Positions 27,080 to 36,551 of a stretch of 64,000 nucleotides of DNA are shown here, one piece after another. The translations under genes and the position numbers were made by a program. This DNA is from Williamsia sp. CHRR-6 (GTDB lineage Bacteria; Actinomycetota; Actinomycetes; Mycobacteriales; Mycobacteriaceae). The notes below the pieces were generated by a model. It made no database searches and had not been told where the DNA came from. It was given only the letters and a program-made list of their open reading frames with translations. Every line of letters starts with the position of its first letter. Positions within the stretch are counted from its first letter, which is position 1. The stretch spans positions 248,001 to 312,000 of the forward strand of contig NZ_JAHCSG010000003.1 of assembly GCF_018474015.1 (NCBI RefSeq), read 5' to 3'.

Positions 27080-28209
27080 GCTTTGCCACGCTGGCTCTGA
27101 TCGGGCTGATCGGGCTGGCCGGTCCGCTGCTGGCCGCGCCGTCGCGGCTACGTGTCCCGGTCATCATCGGCCAGCTGGCAGCGGGCGCGGTGTTCGGCCG
27201 CAGCGCTTTCGACCTCATCGACCCCACCGAGCCCACCCTGGAGTTCCTGGCGACCGTGGGATTCGCGTTGGTCATGTTCGTCGCCGGTAGTCACGTCCCC
27301 GTACGGGACCCGAATCTGTTGTCGGGCATCAGGATCGGGGCGTTGCGGGCGGTGGCGGTGGGGGTGGTGGCCACCGGTCTGGGCTGGGCGCTGGCGGCGA
27401 CGGTGAACAGCGACCACATCGGGCTGTACGCAGTGGTGATGGCGTCGTCCTCGGCTGCGGTCGCCCTGCCGATCATCGAATCGGAGAAGGTGGCCGGACC
27501 GGCGGTCCTGCAACTGTTGCCGCAGATCGCGATCGCCGACGCCATCTGCATCGTGGCCGTCCCGCTGGTCATCGACCGCGCGCACGCACCGCGCGCGGCG
27601 CTGGGGTCGGTGGTCGTGATCGCGGCGACCATCGCGGTGTTCGTGGTGCTGCGCTACTTCGACGCCAACGGGATACGGCAACGTCTGCACGACGTGTCGC
27701 AGCAGCGAAAGTTCGCCGTCGAGTTGCGGGTCAACCTGGCCATCCTGTTCGCCCTGGCCGCACTGGCCACGTGGAGTCACGTGTCGGTCCTGTTGGCCGG
27801 CTTCGGTTTCGGGTTGGCCGTGGCCGCCATCGGCGAACCCCGCCGATTGGCCAAACAGATCTTCGCCGTCGCCGACGGCTTCTTGGGACCGCTGTATTTC
27901 GTGTGGTTGGGTGCATCGCTGGACCTGCGCGACCTCGTCCGACACCCGAACATGATCGCCGTGGGGGTGGCATTGGGGCTTGGTGGCGTGCTGGCGCATG
28001 TGGCCATGCGCGCGTTCGGTCAACCCGTCGCGGTCGGAGCGCTGGCTGCCGCCCAGTTGGGGGTGCCCATCTCGGCGTCCACCCTGGGCACCCAGCTGGA
28101 CCTGTTCTCCCCGGGCGAGGCACCTGCGATCATCCTGGGAGCGTTGATCACCCTGGTGGCCGCCACCCTCGGCGGTGTTCGACTGGCCCGGACCAACTCA
28201 CAGCGGTAG
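27076..28209 (+). CDS. Cation/proton antiporter, CPA2 family
   Basis: A 377-residue membrane protein with about 11-12 hydrophobic helices of the Na+/H+ exchanger (CPA2, KefB-like) family: RVPVIIGQLAAGAVFG near the start, MASSSAAVALPIIE and LPQIAIADAICIVAVPLVI in the core, where the Asp in IADA is the expected ion-binding residue, and YFVWLGASLDL later. There is no C-terminal TrkA-N domain, so it is a short version. ATG overlaps the pirin stop (ATGA), and the end overlaps the convergent PIG-L gene by 12 bases. Confidence 0.88.
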   Translation: MSFATLALIGLIGLAGPLLAAPSRLRVPVIIGQLAAGAVFGRSAFDLIDPTEPTLEFLATVGFALVMFVAGSHVPVRDPNLLSGIRIGALRAVAVGVVATGLGWALAATVNSDHIGLYAVVMASSSAAVALPIIESEKVAGPAVLQLLPQIAIADAICIVAVPLVIDRAHAPRAALGSVVVIAATIAVFVVLRYFDANGIRQRLHDVSQQRKFAVELRVNLAILFALAALATWSHVSVLLAGFGFGLAVAAIGEPRRLAKQIFAVADGFLGPLYFVWLGASLDLRDLVRHPNMIAVGVALGLGGVLAHVAMRAFGQPVAVGALAAAQLGVPISASTLGTQLDLFSPGEAPAIILGALITLVAATLGGVRLARTNSQR

Positions 28210-28971
28210 CGATGTCATCCGCGGCCGTGGCGCCCCGTCGGCATGGCGGAACGACTCGACCCCGAACACGGTGCGCAGCATGTCGATCGGCATCTGTAGG
28301 AACGGACCGAAGTCGCCGATCTGGGTGGCATGGGCGACCATGGCCGCCCGCTTGGCCTCCATCACCGCGCTCACGTCCACCTCAACGGTGATCTCGGAGT
28401 CGGGTACCCCGAACGAGTCCATGTCCAGACCGGTCTGCTCCTCGTCCCACGCCGGGTTGGCGGCCATCATCGCCCGCACCCGGTCACGATTGGCCACACT
28501 CTCGAATCGGTGTGGGGTGGAGGCCAATTCGGCCGCGGCGCGGCCCACGTGGTGCACAGCGACGTGGTCGGGGTGACCGTAGCCACCGTTGCTGTCGTAG
28601 AAGGTGACGACGTCGGCGGACTCCTCGATGAGGATGTCGGCCAGCCGGCGCGCCGGCTGCGCCACCGGGAGGTTCGCGAATGCGGCCGGATTGGCGTTCT
28701 CGGGCGTTCCGGCCATCCCGGAGTCGGGATAGTCCAGCATCACCAGCCGGTGCACGCCCAGTGCCTGTGCGGAGGCCTCCAGCTCCGCCCGCCGGTGCGC
28801 CACCAGGCTCTCCCCCGGTGGCACCACACCATCGGGGTCTTCGCCCAGAGCCCCGTCGGTGGCGGTCACCAACACCACCCGATGCCCGGCGTCGGCAGCC
28901 AGCCGGATCACCCCACCGGTACCGAACACCTCGTCGTCGGGGTGGGCGTGGAAACACACGAGAACGCTCAT
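28198..28971 (-). CDS. PIG-L family zinc deacetylase (LmbE-like)
   Basis: A 257-residue deacetylase of the PIG-L/LmbE family, whose actinobacterial members include MshB and Mca of mycothiol metabolism. The zinc motif HPDDEVFGTGG is at the N-terminus and the second ligand motif GYGHPDHVAVH at about residue 130. Length and motif spacing fit the family, but it is shorter than MshB, so a mycothiol role is not assured. ATG 28971 is preceded by TAGGCT and six bases (28978-28983), which suggests a leaderless message. Confidence 0.88.
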   Translation of the reverse strand: MSVLVCFHAHPDDEVFGTGGVIRLAADAGHRVVLVTATDGALGEDPDGVVPPGESLVAHRRAELEASAQALGVHRLVMLDYPDSGMAGTPENANPAAFANLPVAQPARRLADILIEESADVVTFYDSNGGYGHPDHVAVHHVGRAAAELASTPHRFESVANRDRVRAMMAANPAWDEEQTGLDMDSFGVPDSEITVEVDVSAVMEAKRAAMVAHATQIGDFGPFLQMPIDMLRTVFGVESFRHADGAPRPRMTSLPL

Positions 28972-29010
28972 CGGATGAGCCTAGCGAGATGGTCGAGATC
29001 TGCTGCGTGG

Positions 29011-29083
29011 AGCCGCCTAGGGGAATCGAACCCCTGACCTTTTCATTACGAGTGAAGCGCTCTACCGACTGAGCTAAGGCGGC
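29011..29083 (-). tRNA. tRNA-Thr (anticodon CGT)
   Basis: A 73-nt cloverleaf on the minus strand: acceptor GCCGCCT pairs with AGGCGGC; the D-arm holds AGCTCAGTCGGTAGAGC; the anticodon loop is CTCGTAA with anticodon CGT; the T-arm contains GGTTCGATTCC. The CCA end appears encoded (TGG at 29008-29010). It lies between the PIG-L and DNA polymerase III delta' genes. Confidence 0.95.
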
Positions 29084-29146
29084 GTGCCGCCCGTGGGCAG
29101 CGCCGACCAGTCTATCGACCGTGCGCAGGCCACGACAAACCGCGTC

Positions 29147-30358
29147 TCAGCGGCTCGGCGGACGCAGCGCGGTGGCGATCTCGGCGACCATCGCATCGAG
29201 GGCGAAGCGGGGTTTGACGTTGAAGTCCAGCACCTGCCGGCACGCCAGGACGGCCTCGGTGCAGCGCAACAGCTGATCGGGCCGTGCGAACTGCGCCATC
29301 CTCACGGTCTGGTCGGTCATGTCGGGATGCATCGCGACCACCGGCGCACCGTATGCGGCCACCAGCGCATCGCGGAACAGCGCGGCCAGATCCACCAGGG
29401 CCCGGTCCAACACGTCACGCTGCATCCGGGTGAAGCGCGACTTCTGCTGCCGTTCAAGATCTTTGAGCACACCAGCCGACCCGCGCAACGCGCCCGCCGA
29501 CCCCTTGCCGGTGCCACCGGCGCCCAACGCGGTGCGCAGCGTCTCGGTCTCGGCCGCGTCCAGTTCGGCGCTCATCGCCTTGGCCACCGCCTCGGCGGTC
29601 TTCACCAGATCCTCGGCCGAGGCGTATGCGGTGGCATCGCGGGTGGCCGCGCGCGCCAGACCCAACGCCTGAGCGCGTTGGTCGCGGGCCGAGGGATCGG
29701 TGGCCAACCGTCGTGCCCGGCCCACGTGCCCGCCACACACTGACGCCGCCCACGTCGCGGTGTCCGCGGCCACCCCGCTGTCGCGCAGAACGCCGGCGAT
29801 CGCATCGACCGACGGCATCACCAACGGGATGTGGCGACACCGCGACTTCAACGTCACCGAGATGTCCTCGGGATCGATCGAGGGCGCACACAGCAGGATG
29901 ACCGTCTGCGCGGGTGGTTCCTCGACCACCTTCAGCAGCGCGTTGGCGGCCTGCTCGGTCAACCGGTCGGCGTCCTCGATCAGCACGATCTGCCACCGAC
30001 CCACACTCGGGCGCCGCGAAGCGATCTGCACGGTGTCCCGGATGGTCTTGACCCCGATGCTGAGACCTTCGGGCACGATGCGCCGCACGTCGGCGTGGGT
30101 GCCGGCCATGACCGTGGTGCACGAATGACAGCGACCGCACCCGATGACATCGTCATCGGCACATTGCAGCGCCGCCGCGAAGCAGGCCGCCGCCACCGAT
30201 CGACCACTTCCGGGCGGTCCGGTGAACAACCAGGCGTGCGTCATCGAACTGCGATCGCCGTCCACCGAGCGCGCCGACGTCGCGGCGTCGACGAGTTCGT
30301 CGATCACCGCGTGCTGACCGACCAGCCGGTCGAACACCGGAGGCAGGGGGACGCTCAC
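29147..30358 (-). CDS. holB: DNA polymerase III subunit delta'
   Basis: A 403-residue AAA+ clamp-loader subunit, counterpart of M. tuberculosis Rv3644c. The P-loop is GPPGSGRSVA with Arg in place of the usual Lys, as expected for delta' which does not hydrolyse ATP; a zinc module CGRCHSC follows; then IEDADRLTEQAANALLKVVEEPP and the sensor region LKSRCRHIPL. It loads the sliding clamp with tau/gamma and delta. The GTG start (30358) follows TAACAT and seven bases, so the message is probably leaderless, sharing a very short divergent promoter with the cyclase gene. Confidence 0.93.
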   Translation of the reverse strand: MSVPLPPVFDRLVGQHAVIDELVDAATSARSVDGDRSSMTHAWLFTGPPGSGRSVAAACFAAALQCADDDVIGCGRCHSCTTVMAGTHADVRRIVPEGLSIGVKTIRDTVQIASRRPSVGRWQIVLIEDADRLTEQAANALLKVVEEPPAQTVILLCAPSIDPEDISVTLKSRCRHIPLVMPSVDAIAGVLRDSGVAADTATWAASVCGGHVGRARRLATDPSARDQRAQALGLARAATRDATAYASAEDLVKTAEAVAKAMSAELDAAETETLRTALGAGGTGKGSAGALRGSAGVLKDLERQQKSRFTRMQRDVLDRALVDLAALFRDALVAAYGAPVVAMHPDMTDQTVRMAQFARPDQLLRCTEAVLACRQVLDFNVKPRFALDAMVAEIATALRPPSR

Positions 30359-30365
30359 CGGGCCG

Positions 30366-30395
30366 ATGTTATCGGTCGGCCCCGACCGCTACCGT
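30366..30395. promoter_or_regulatory. Back-to-back leaderless promoters of holB and the cyclase gene
   Basis: Minus strand: TAACAT (complement of 30366-30371) ends seven bases before the holB GTG. Plus strand: TACCGT (30390-30395) ends six bases before the cyclase GTG at 30402. The two -10 boxes lie 18 bp apart, so each promoter's upstream half is the other's -10 region. Confidence 0.55.
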
Positions 30396-30401
30396 GTTCC
30401 G

Positions 30402-31997
30402 GTGGTCGCAAGCCGGAGGTTGATCCACCAGACAGCGCGCACTCTGCGTTGGCTGGTGCACACCCCTTGGCCCATCCTGGCGCTGGATCTGCTGCGGTCG
30501 AACATCATCGGCGCGCTGTTCACGTTCGCGTTCCTGCGGTTCGGCATGCCCATCGAGTACACGGTCAGACTCGACTCGATCGGGCTCACCCAGCAGGCCG
30601 TGTTCGGCGCCTACCTGGCGTTCGCGTTCTTCACCGGCGGATACATCAGCATTCGCCTCACCCTGCCGGTGCTGGTGTGGCATCGCCGCCGCACGCGCAT
30701 CCGCGCCGACGACCTCTCCGCACGCGATCTGACCGGCGACGACATAGCCGCCAGGGAACGCGCCCTGCGGCTGCCCGCGCTGCTGACGGCGGTCAACCTC
30801 GGGCTGTGGGCGGTGGGTGGAACGGTGTTCGCGCTGGTCAACCTGTCCGCGTCGGGGACCACGGCGCTCATCGTGTGGGTGGCCTCGATCATCGGTGGCT
30901 TCGTGTCCTGCGTCCTGGGCTATCTGCAGGCCGAGAAGGTGCTGCGCCCCATCACCGTCTCGGCGATGGCCAACGATCCCAGCAGCGCGGTGGCTCCCAG
31001 CGTCACCCAGCGCATCATCCTGTTCTGGATCGTCAGCACCGCGGTGCCGTTGCTGGCCATCCTCGCGCTGGTGATCGGGCAGCAGGCCGGCCTGGTGATG
31101 ACCAGTGCAGAGGGGCTGCGTCGACCACTGTTGTGGCTGTCGGTGGCGGCGCTGGCGTTCGGACTGCTGGGACTGATCCGCATCGTCAACGCCATCGCCG
31201 ACCCCATCACCGAGCTGCGGCGCGCCCAACGCCGGGTGAGCGCAGGCGACTACGACACCCTGGTGCGCATCTACGACGGCAGCGACCTGGGCCTGTTGCA
31301 GGCCGGCTTCAACGAGATGGTCAACGACCTGCGCGAACGCCGCCAACTACGCAATCTCTTCGGCCGGTATGTGGGCCAGGACGTCGCGCGGCGCGCCATC
31401 GAGAGCGGCACCGAACTCGGCGGCGAGGAGCGCTATGTGGGGGTCTTGTTCGTCGACATCGTCGGCTCCACCCGGTTGGCCGTCACGCTGCCCCCGCAGC
31501 AGGTGGTGGACCTGCTCAACGAGTTCTTCGAGGTGGTGGTCGAGACCGTGGGCCGGCACGGCGGGTTCATCAACAAGTTCCAGGGCGATGCGGCTCTGGC
31601 CATCTTCGGCGCGCCCATCGACACCCCTGATTTCGCCGGGCAGGCGTTGGCGGCGGCCCGCGAGCTACGGCTGGAACTCGATCGCCGACTCGGTGAGACC
31701 GACATCGGTATCGGGGTGTCGGCGGGTAAGGCGATCGCCGGGCACATCGGGTCACAGAGTCGGCTGGAGTACACCGTCATCGGGGACCCGGTGAACGAGG
31801 CGGCGCGCCTGACCGAGATGGCCAAAGACGAACCGACCCGAGTGTTGGCCTCGGCACGTGCGGTTTATCTGGCGTCGCAGACCGAGGCCCAGTTCTGGGA
31901 CATCGGCGAAGGCATCGAGCTGCGGGGACGCGGCATCGAGACCACGCTGGCCCGACCCCGCGACACCCCGCAGGCGATCGACGCGATCAATCCGTAG
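30402..31997 (+). CDS. Membrane class III adenylate/guanylate cyclase with HAMP domain (Rv3645-like)
   Basis: About 531 residues: roughly six membrane helices in the first 260 residues, a HAMP-type linker ([20 protein letters not shown]), and a class III cyclase domain. Catalytic residues are present: metal-binding Asp in [11 protein letters not shown] and in [10 protein letters not shown], the purine-selecting Lys in INKFQGD, and the transition-state Asn/Arg in [11 protein letters not shown]. It therefore should make cAMP. It matches Rv3645 in architecture and position between holB and topA. GTG 30402 is preferred because TACCGT lies six bases upstream; the ATG at 30366 coincides with the -10 box of holB. 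The 3' end overlaps topA by 11 bases on the opposite strand. Confidence 0.9.
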   Translation: MVASRRLIHQTARTLRWLVHTPWPILALDLLRSNIIGALFTFAFLRFGMPIEYTVRLDSIGLTQQAVFGAYLAFAFFTGGYISIRLTLPVLVWHRRRTRIRADDLSARDLTGDDIAARERALRLPALLTAVNLGLWAVGGTVFALVNLSASGTTALIVWVASIIGGFVSCVLGYLQAEKVLRPITVSAMANDPSSAVAPSVTQRIILFWIVSTAVPLLAILALVIGQQAGLVMTSAEGLRRPLLWLSVAALAFGLLGLIRIVNAIADPITELRRAQRRVSAGDYDTLVRIYDGSDLGLLQAGFNEMVNDLRERRQLRNLFGRYVGQDVARRAIESGTELGGEERYVGVLFVDIVGSTRLAVTLPPQQVVDLLNEFFEVVVETVGRHGGFINKFQGDAALAIFGAPIDTPDFAGQALAAARELRLELDRRLGETDIGIGVSAGKAIAGHIGSQSRLEYTVIGDPVNEAARLTEMAKDEPTRVLASARAVYLASQTEAQFWDIGEGIELRGRGIETTLARPRDTPQAIDAINP

Positions 31998-34900
31998 CCG
32001 GCGGCGCCTTCTTGGCAGCGGCCTTCTTGGCCGGTGCTTTCTTGGCCGCAGCCTTTTTGGCCGGTGCTTTTTTGGCCGCAGTCTTCTTCGCGGCAGTCTT
32101 CTTGGCCGGTGCCTTCTTGGCGGCAGTCTTCTTCGCGGCTGCCTTCTTGGCCGGCGCCTGCTTCGCGGCGGTCTTCTTCGCGGCCTTCTTCACCGGTCCC
32201 CGGGCTCGGCGGTCGGACAGCAACTCCATCGCCCGCTCGTCGGTGATCGAGGCGACGTCGTCGTCCTTGCGCAGGCTGGCGTTGGTCTCACCGTCGGTGA
32301 CGTAGGGGCCGAAGCGACCGTCCTTGATGACCATCGGTTTACCCGACACCGAGTCCACACCGAGCTCGCGCAACGGTGGTGCTGCGGCCTGCCGACCGCG
32401 CCGCTTGGGCTCGGCGTAGATCTTCAACGCCTCCTCGAGGGTGACGCTGAAGATCTGGTCCTCGGTGGCCAGGGAACGAGAGTCGGTGCCCTTCTTCAGA
32501 TACGGGCCGTAGCGCCCGTTCTGGGCGGTGATCTCCTCGCCGCTGCCGGGGTCGGCACCCACCACGCGCGGTAACGACAGCAGCTTGAGTGCCTCGTCGA
32601 GGGTGACCGTGGCAATGTCCATCGACTTGAACAACGAGCCGGTGCGCGGTTTGGGCCCGGCCTTCTTGGCGGCGGCCTTCTTGGTCGCCTTCTTGGCCGC
32701 AGCTTTCGTGGTCGCGCCTGCCGTGGTGGCCGTCTCGGTCTTGGTGGCCACCGCGGTACCGCCACCGGATGCGGCGGCGCCACCGTTGCCGTCGAGCGGG
32801 GTGGGTCCCGGCGGAACCGTCAGGGCCGGAACCGAACTCCCGCCCTCACTGTCGTCGTCGGCGCCGGTCTCATCGTCGGGCTCGGGCAGGATCTCGGTCA
32901 CGTACGGACCGAAACGTCCTTCCTTGGCGACGATCTCGTGCCCGGTCACCGGGTCGACACCCAGACTGCGACCCTCTTGCGGTGTGCTGAACAGCTTCTC
33001 CACCAGCTCGAGGGTCAGCTCATCCGGGGTGCTCTCGGCGGGCAGGTTGGCGCGCTGCGACTCGGGTTCGGCACCGGGCGGGGCCACGTTGCGTTCCAGA
33101 TACGGGCCGAAGCGACCCACCCGCACGTACACGGGGCGACCCTGCGAGTCGTCGAACAGCTTGATGGAGTTGACTTCTCGAGCGTCGATCTCCTCGAGAT
33201 TCATCCCGACCAGCTTCTTGAGCCCGCCCTCGTTGACGATCTCGGCGTCGGCGGTGTCGGCCGCGCCGGCGCTGTCGCCACCGAAGTAGAAGCGGGTCAA
33301 CCAATCCACCCGGTTCTCGCGACCCGATGCGATCTGATCGAGGTCGTCCTCCAGCGAGGCGGTGAAGTCGTAGTCGACGAGCCTGCGGAAGTAGGCCTCC
33401 AGCAACCCGACCACCGCGAACGCCACCCAGGACGGCACCAGGGCGCTGCCCTTCTTGTGCACGTACCCGCGGTCCTGGATGGTTCCGATGATCGAGGCGT
33501 AGGTCGACGGGCGCCCGATCCCCAACTCCTCCAACGTCTTCACCAACGACGCCTCGGTGTAGCGGGCCGGCGGGTTGGTGGAGTGGCCGGCTGCGGCGAG
33601 CTCGGCGGCGGTGAGGTGCTGACCCTCGACCAGCGTCGGCAGGCGCACCTCCTCGTTGTCGGCTTGTCCGCCGGCCTGCTCGTCGACGGTCTCGACGTAG
33701 GCCGACAGGAACCCAGGGAACGTGATGGTGCGCCCGGATGCGGCGAAAGTGCATGTGGCGGTTGTGTTGTCGGCCATCGCCGAGGTACCTGCGATGCGCA
33801 GGCTCATGGTGGTGCCGCGCGCATCGGCCATCTGCGAGGCGACGGTGCGCTGCCAGATCAGTTCGTAGAGCCGGAACTCGTCGGGCTGCAGCGCCGAGGC
33901 CACCTGGCCCGGGGTGCGGAAACTCTCGCCCGCCGGACGGATGGCCTCGTGGGCCTCCTGCGCGTTTTTCACCTTGCGGGTGTACTGCCGGGGCGTGGGA
34001 TGGACGAAGTCGGCGCCGTAGAGGTCACGGGCCTGGTTGCGTGCGGCGGTGATGGCTGACTCCGACAGGGTCGTGGAGTCGGTACGCATGTAGGTGATGT
34101 AGCCGTTCTCGTAGAGCCGCTGCGCGATTCGCATGGTGCGATCAGAGGTGAAGCGCAGCTTGCGTCCGGCCTCCTGCTGCAGGGTCGAGGTCATGAACGG
34201 CGCATAGGGTCGGCGCGTGTAGGGCTTTTCCTCCACCGAGGTGACGGTGAGATCGGCACCCTGCAGGCCGCTGGCCAACGCTGCGGCGCGGGCCTCGTCG
34301 AGCACGGTCACGCTGTCGGACTTCTTCAACGCGCCGGTGGCGTCGAAGTCACGGCCCGAGGCGACCCGCGCATCGTCGACGGCGACCAGCTTGGCCCCGA
34401 AAGTCCGCGGGGTGACCTCGGCGCCGGCGTCGAGGGTGGCGTCGATGTCCCAGTAGGAGGCGGACACGAACGCCATCCGCTCACGTTCACGCTCGACGAT
34501 GATGCGGGTGGCCACCGACTGCACGCGACCGGCAGACAGCTTGGGCATCACCTTCTTCCACAGCACCGGTGACACCTCGTAGCCGTAGAGGCGGTCGAGG
34601 ATGCGGCGGGTCTCCTGCGCGTCGACGAGGTCTTCGTCGAGGTCGCGCGGGTTGGCCGCGGCGGCCTGGATGGCCGACTGGGTGATCTCGTGGAACACCA
34701 TCCGCTTCACCGGGACGGTGGGGCGCAGAGTTTCCAGCAGGTGCCAGGCGATGGCCTCGCCCTCACGGTCACCGTCGGTGGCCAGGTACAGCTCGTCGAC
34801 ATCCTTGAGCAGCGACTTGAGCTCGGTGACCGTCGACTTCTTGTCTGGGGAGACCACGTACAGCGGCTCGAAGTCGTGGTCGACGTCGACGCCCAGGCGT

Positions 34901-35097
34901 GCCCACGGCTGTCCCTTGTACTTGGCGGGTACGTCGGCGGCGCCGCGCGGGAGGTCACGAATGTGTCCCCGCGAGGACTCCACGACGTAGTTGGATCCCA
35001 GGTATCCGGCGATCTTGCGCGCTTTGGTCGGGGACTCGACGATCACCAGGCGGCGCACATCACCGTCCGACGCGGACGCTGTGTCGCTATCAGCCAC
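31987..35097 (-). CDS. topA: DNA topoisomerase I
   Basis: About 1036 residues. Toprim domain first ([20 protein letters not shown]; acidic [15 protein letters not shown]), then the type IA core with the catalytic Tyr in [11 protein letters not shown], and no cysteine zinc fingers; instead repeated C-terminal topo domains with the GRFGPYV/GRYGPYL signature occur four times. The end is a Lys/Ala-rich tail of repeated AKK units ([12 protein letters not shown]), as in actinobacterial TopA where it aids processive relaxation. Counterpart of Rv3646c. GTG 35097 gives the MADS... N-terminus like the mycobacterial enzyme; a GTG at 35112 would add five residues but sits on top of the possible AAAGG ribosome site. 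Confidence 0.95.
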   Translation of the reverse strand: MADSDTASASDGDVRRLVIVESPTKARKIAGYLGSNYVVESSRGHIRDLPRGAADVPAKYKGQPWARLGVDVDHDFEPLYVVSPDKKSTVTELKSLLKDVDELYLATDGDREGEAIAWHLLETLRPTVPVKRMVFHEITQSAIQAAAANPRDLDEDLVDAQETRRILDRLYGYEVSPVLWKKVMPKLSAGRVQSVATRIIVERERERMAFVSASYWDIDATLDAGAEVTPRTFGAKLVAVDDARVASGRDFDATGALKKSDSVTVLDEARAAALASGLQGADLTVTSVEEKPYTRRPYAPFMTSTLQQEAGRKLRFTSDRTMRIAQRLYENGYITYMRTDSTTLSESAITAARNQARDLYGADFVHPTPRQYTRKVKNAQEAHEAIRPAGESFRTPGQVASALQPDEFRLYELIWQRTVASQMADARGTTMSLRIAGTSAMADNTTATCTFAASGRTITFPGFLSAYVETVDEQAGGQADNEEVRLPTLVEGQHLTAAELAAAGHSTNPPARYTEASLVKTLEELGIGRPSTYASIIGTIQDRGYVHKKGSALVPSWVAFAVVGLLEAYFRRLVDYDFTASLEDDLDQIASGRENRVDWLTRFYFGGDSAGAADTADAEIVNEGGLKKLVGMNLEEIDAREVNSIKLFDDSQGRPVYVRVGRFGPYLERNVAPPGAEPESQRANLPAESTPDELTLELVEKLFSTPQEGRSLGVDPVTGHEIVAKEGRFGPYVTEILPEPDDETGADDDSEGGSSVPALTVPPGPTPLDGNGGAAASGGGTAVATKTETATTAGATTKAAAKKATKKAAAKKAGPKPRTGSLFKSMDIATVTLDEALKLLSLPRVVGADPGSGEEITAQNGRYGPYLKKGTDSRSLATEDQIFSVTLEEALKIYAEPKRRGRQAAAPPLRELGVDSVSGKPMVIKDGRFGPYVTDGETNASLRKDDDVASITDERAMELLSDRRARGPVKKAAKKTAAKQAPAKKAAAKKTAAKKAPAKKTAAKKTAAKKAPAKKAAAKKAPAKKAAAKKAPPATD

Positions 35098-35319
35098 TGT
35101 CTGTGCCTGCACCTTTCTCGATCAGCCCGGAGAGCGGAGATGGGCTGTACGGGTCGTACCTCGGTCGTCACGGCCGAGGAATTCGCGGCCTGTAGTACTC
35201 CATATAACAGCCTTCATCGCCAATTGAACGGGTTACTCATCGTGACAGACGTCGCCACCCACTCTCCGACGACCAGCGCACAAGAGGCATAGCTGCAGCT
35301 CACAGCCAGTTGCGCCGGG

Positions 35320-35898
35320 TCAGTTGACCGGCCAGTATTGGTGGCTGCGCTCGCCGTCGGGCGGCGCGCCGATCGATTCCATCAGTCGGTTCATCCGCCG
35401 ACGACCGGCGATTCGCAGCGCCGGATGGGGTCCACGGGTGCCCACCAGGGTGGGGGCGATTCCCGCACGCATCAGGGCAGTGGCCAGCGGGGCGTGGGTG
35501 TCGGGGGCGTGGGGGTCGAGTCCCAGCAGGTAACGGTCTTCTTCACGACGTCCAGCCGCGATGGCCCAGATGCGCAGAGCCCGCGGCGACGGCACCCAGT
35601 CGGCGGGCATCGTCTTGACCGCACCCTTGATCCACGACCGGGCGAACGCGTCGAGCTGCTTGCTGGTTTCGGTGCGGGCCATCGGCGACCCCTCGTCGGA
35701 CCGCGCGACGTGTGCGCGCACCCCGCACCGCACGATCTCCACCACCAACGCATCGGCGCGCCACTGCTCGTCGACCACGATGGATACGCGGCTGCCGGCC
35801 GGCGAGGTCATCGACTGTCCGTGCGCGGCAAAGAGTCCCGACAGATCCTCGAGTACGGGATCGTCGGTCTCGGCCGAGAAGAACGACAGCTGACCCAC
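35320..35898 (-). CDS. Conserved protein of unknown function (Rv3647c-like)
   Basis: A 192-residue soluble protein starting MGQLSFFSAETDDP from a GTG at 35898. It occupies the place of Rv3647c between topA and cspA. Contains RVSIVVDEQWRADALVVEIVRCG and a C-terminal region GPHPALRIAGRRRMNRL, no membrane segment and no domain I can name. The open frame continues upstream to 36000, but a TACAGT -10-like box lies within that extension (revcomp around 35910), so the shorter start is preferred. The 221 bp between it and the topA start shows no further gene. Confidence 0.75.
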   Translation of the reverse strand: MGQLSFFSAETDDPVLEDLSGLFAAHGQSMTSPAGSRVSIVVDEQWRADALVVEIVRCGVRAHVARSDEGSPMARTETSKQLDAFARSWIKGAVKTMPADWVPSPRALRIWAIAAGRREEDRYLLGLDPHAPDTHAPLATALMRAGIAPTLVGTRGPHPALRIAGRRRMNRLMESIGAPPDGERSHQYWPVN

Positions 35899-36044
35899 GC
35901 TGAAAACCCTACTGTAGAACGTGTGATCGAAACGCCTCAAACACACCGCCCCCGGTGATCCCGCTGATGCGGGGCCGGGGGCGGTGGTCGCCTGGGTCAC
36001 GCGCGTTGGCGCGTGCGAGGAGTGGAGATCTACAGGCTGGAGAC

Positions 36045-36248
36045 CTACAGGCCGCGGACGCCGGTGGCCTGCGGGCCCTTGGTGCCCTGTCCGACCTCGA
36101 ACTCCACGCGCTGGTTTTCCTCGAGGGTACGGAAACCGGATCCCTGGATCTCGGAGTAGTGGACGAACACGTCGTCCGGACCGTCGTCAGGAGCGATGAA
36201 GCCGAAGCCCTTCTCCGCGTTGAACCACTTCACAGTTCCCTGTGCCAT
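36045..36248 (-). CDS. cspA: Cold shock protein CspA
   Basis: A 67-residue single cold-shock domain: [20 protein letters not shown] with RNP1 (KGFGFI) and RNP2 (VFVHYSEI), an RNA/ssDNA chaperone. Counterpart of Rv3648c. ATG 36248 has a strong AAAGGAAAG ribosome site (36254-36262 on the complement). Expected to be abundant. Confidence 0.95.
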   Translation of the reverse strand: MAQGTVKWFNAEKGFGFIAPDDGPDDVFVHYSEIQGSGFRTLEENQRVEFEVGQGTKGPQATGVRGL

Positions 36249-36551
36249 TCTTGCTTTCCTTTACTCAACTGGTGCGGCGCGGAAGTGTCACCGTGCCGGG
36301 CCCGTTCCGACCGCCATACCGACTGGCGACGTTTGCGGACAGGCCGCGCACTAACCTTCAGTACCACGCTCGCAACAACGATCTCGGGGGGCTGACAAAC
36401 GAATGGGAGCTCCCCGAAAGCTGCGACCGCGGACAGTCAATCATGCGGACGCCACCGACGACAGTCGAGTAATCAGATTGATCAGCATGCCGCCCGAATT
36501 CGTCGTTTCGATACCGATCCGTGACTGTTCGGACGCCTCCGGAAGTCGATC
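36249..36551. promoter_or_regulatory. Divergent leader region between cspA and the SftH-like helicase
   Basis: A 303-bp gap without a gene, separating divergent cspA and helicase genes. The part next to cspA holds its ribosome site and presumably a 5' untranslated leader as is usual for cold-shock genes. No clear hairpin or consensus promoter was found by eye. Confidence 0.35.

Noticed and set aside
30366-30401. ATG at 30366 as start of the cyclase gene
   Set aside because: It lies in the holB -10 box and would leave no promoter; GTG 30402 has its own -10 box six bases upstream.
29831-31630. 599-codon plus-strand open frame across holB and the cyclase gene
   Set aside because: Shadow frame spanning two genes on opposite strands, Arg/His/Pro-rich, no start signals.
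31990-32200. Tandem DNA repeats at the topA 3' end considered as a mobile or regulatory repeat
   Set aside because: They simply encode the Lys/Ala-rich C-terminal tail known from actinobacterial topoisomerase I.
36249-36551. Cold-shock riboswitch-like leader before cspA
   Set aside because: The length would allow it, but no convincing alternative stems could be drawn by eye.
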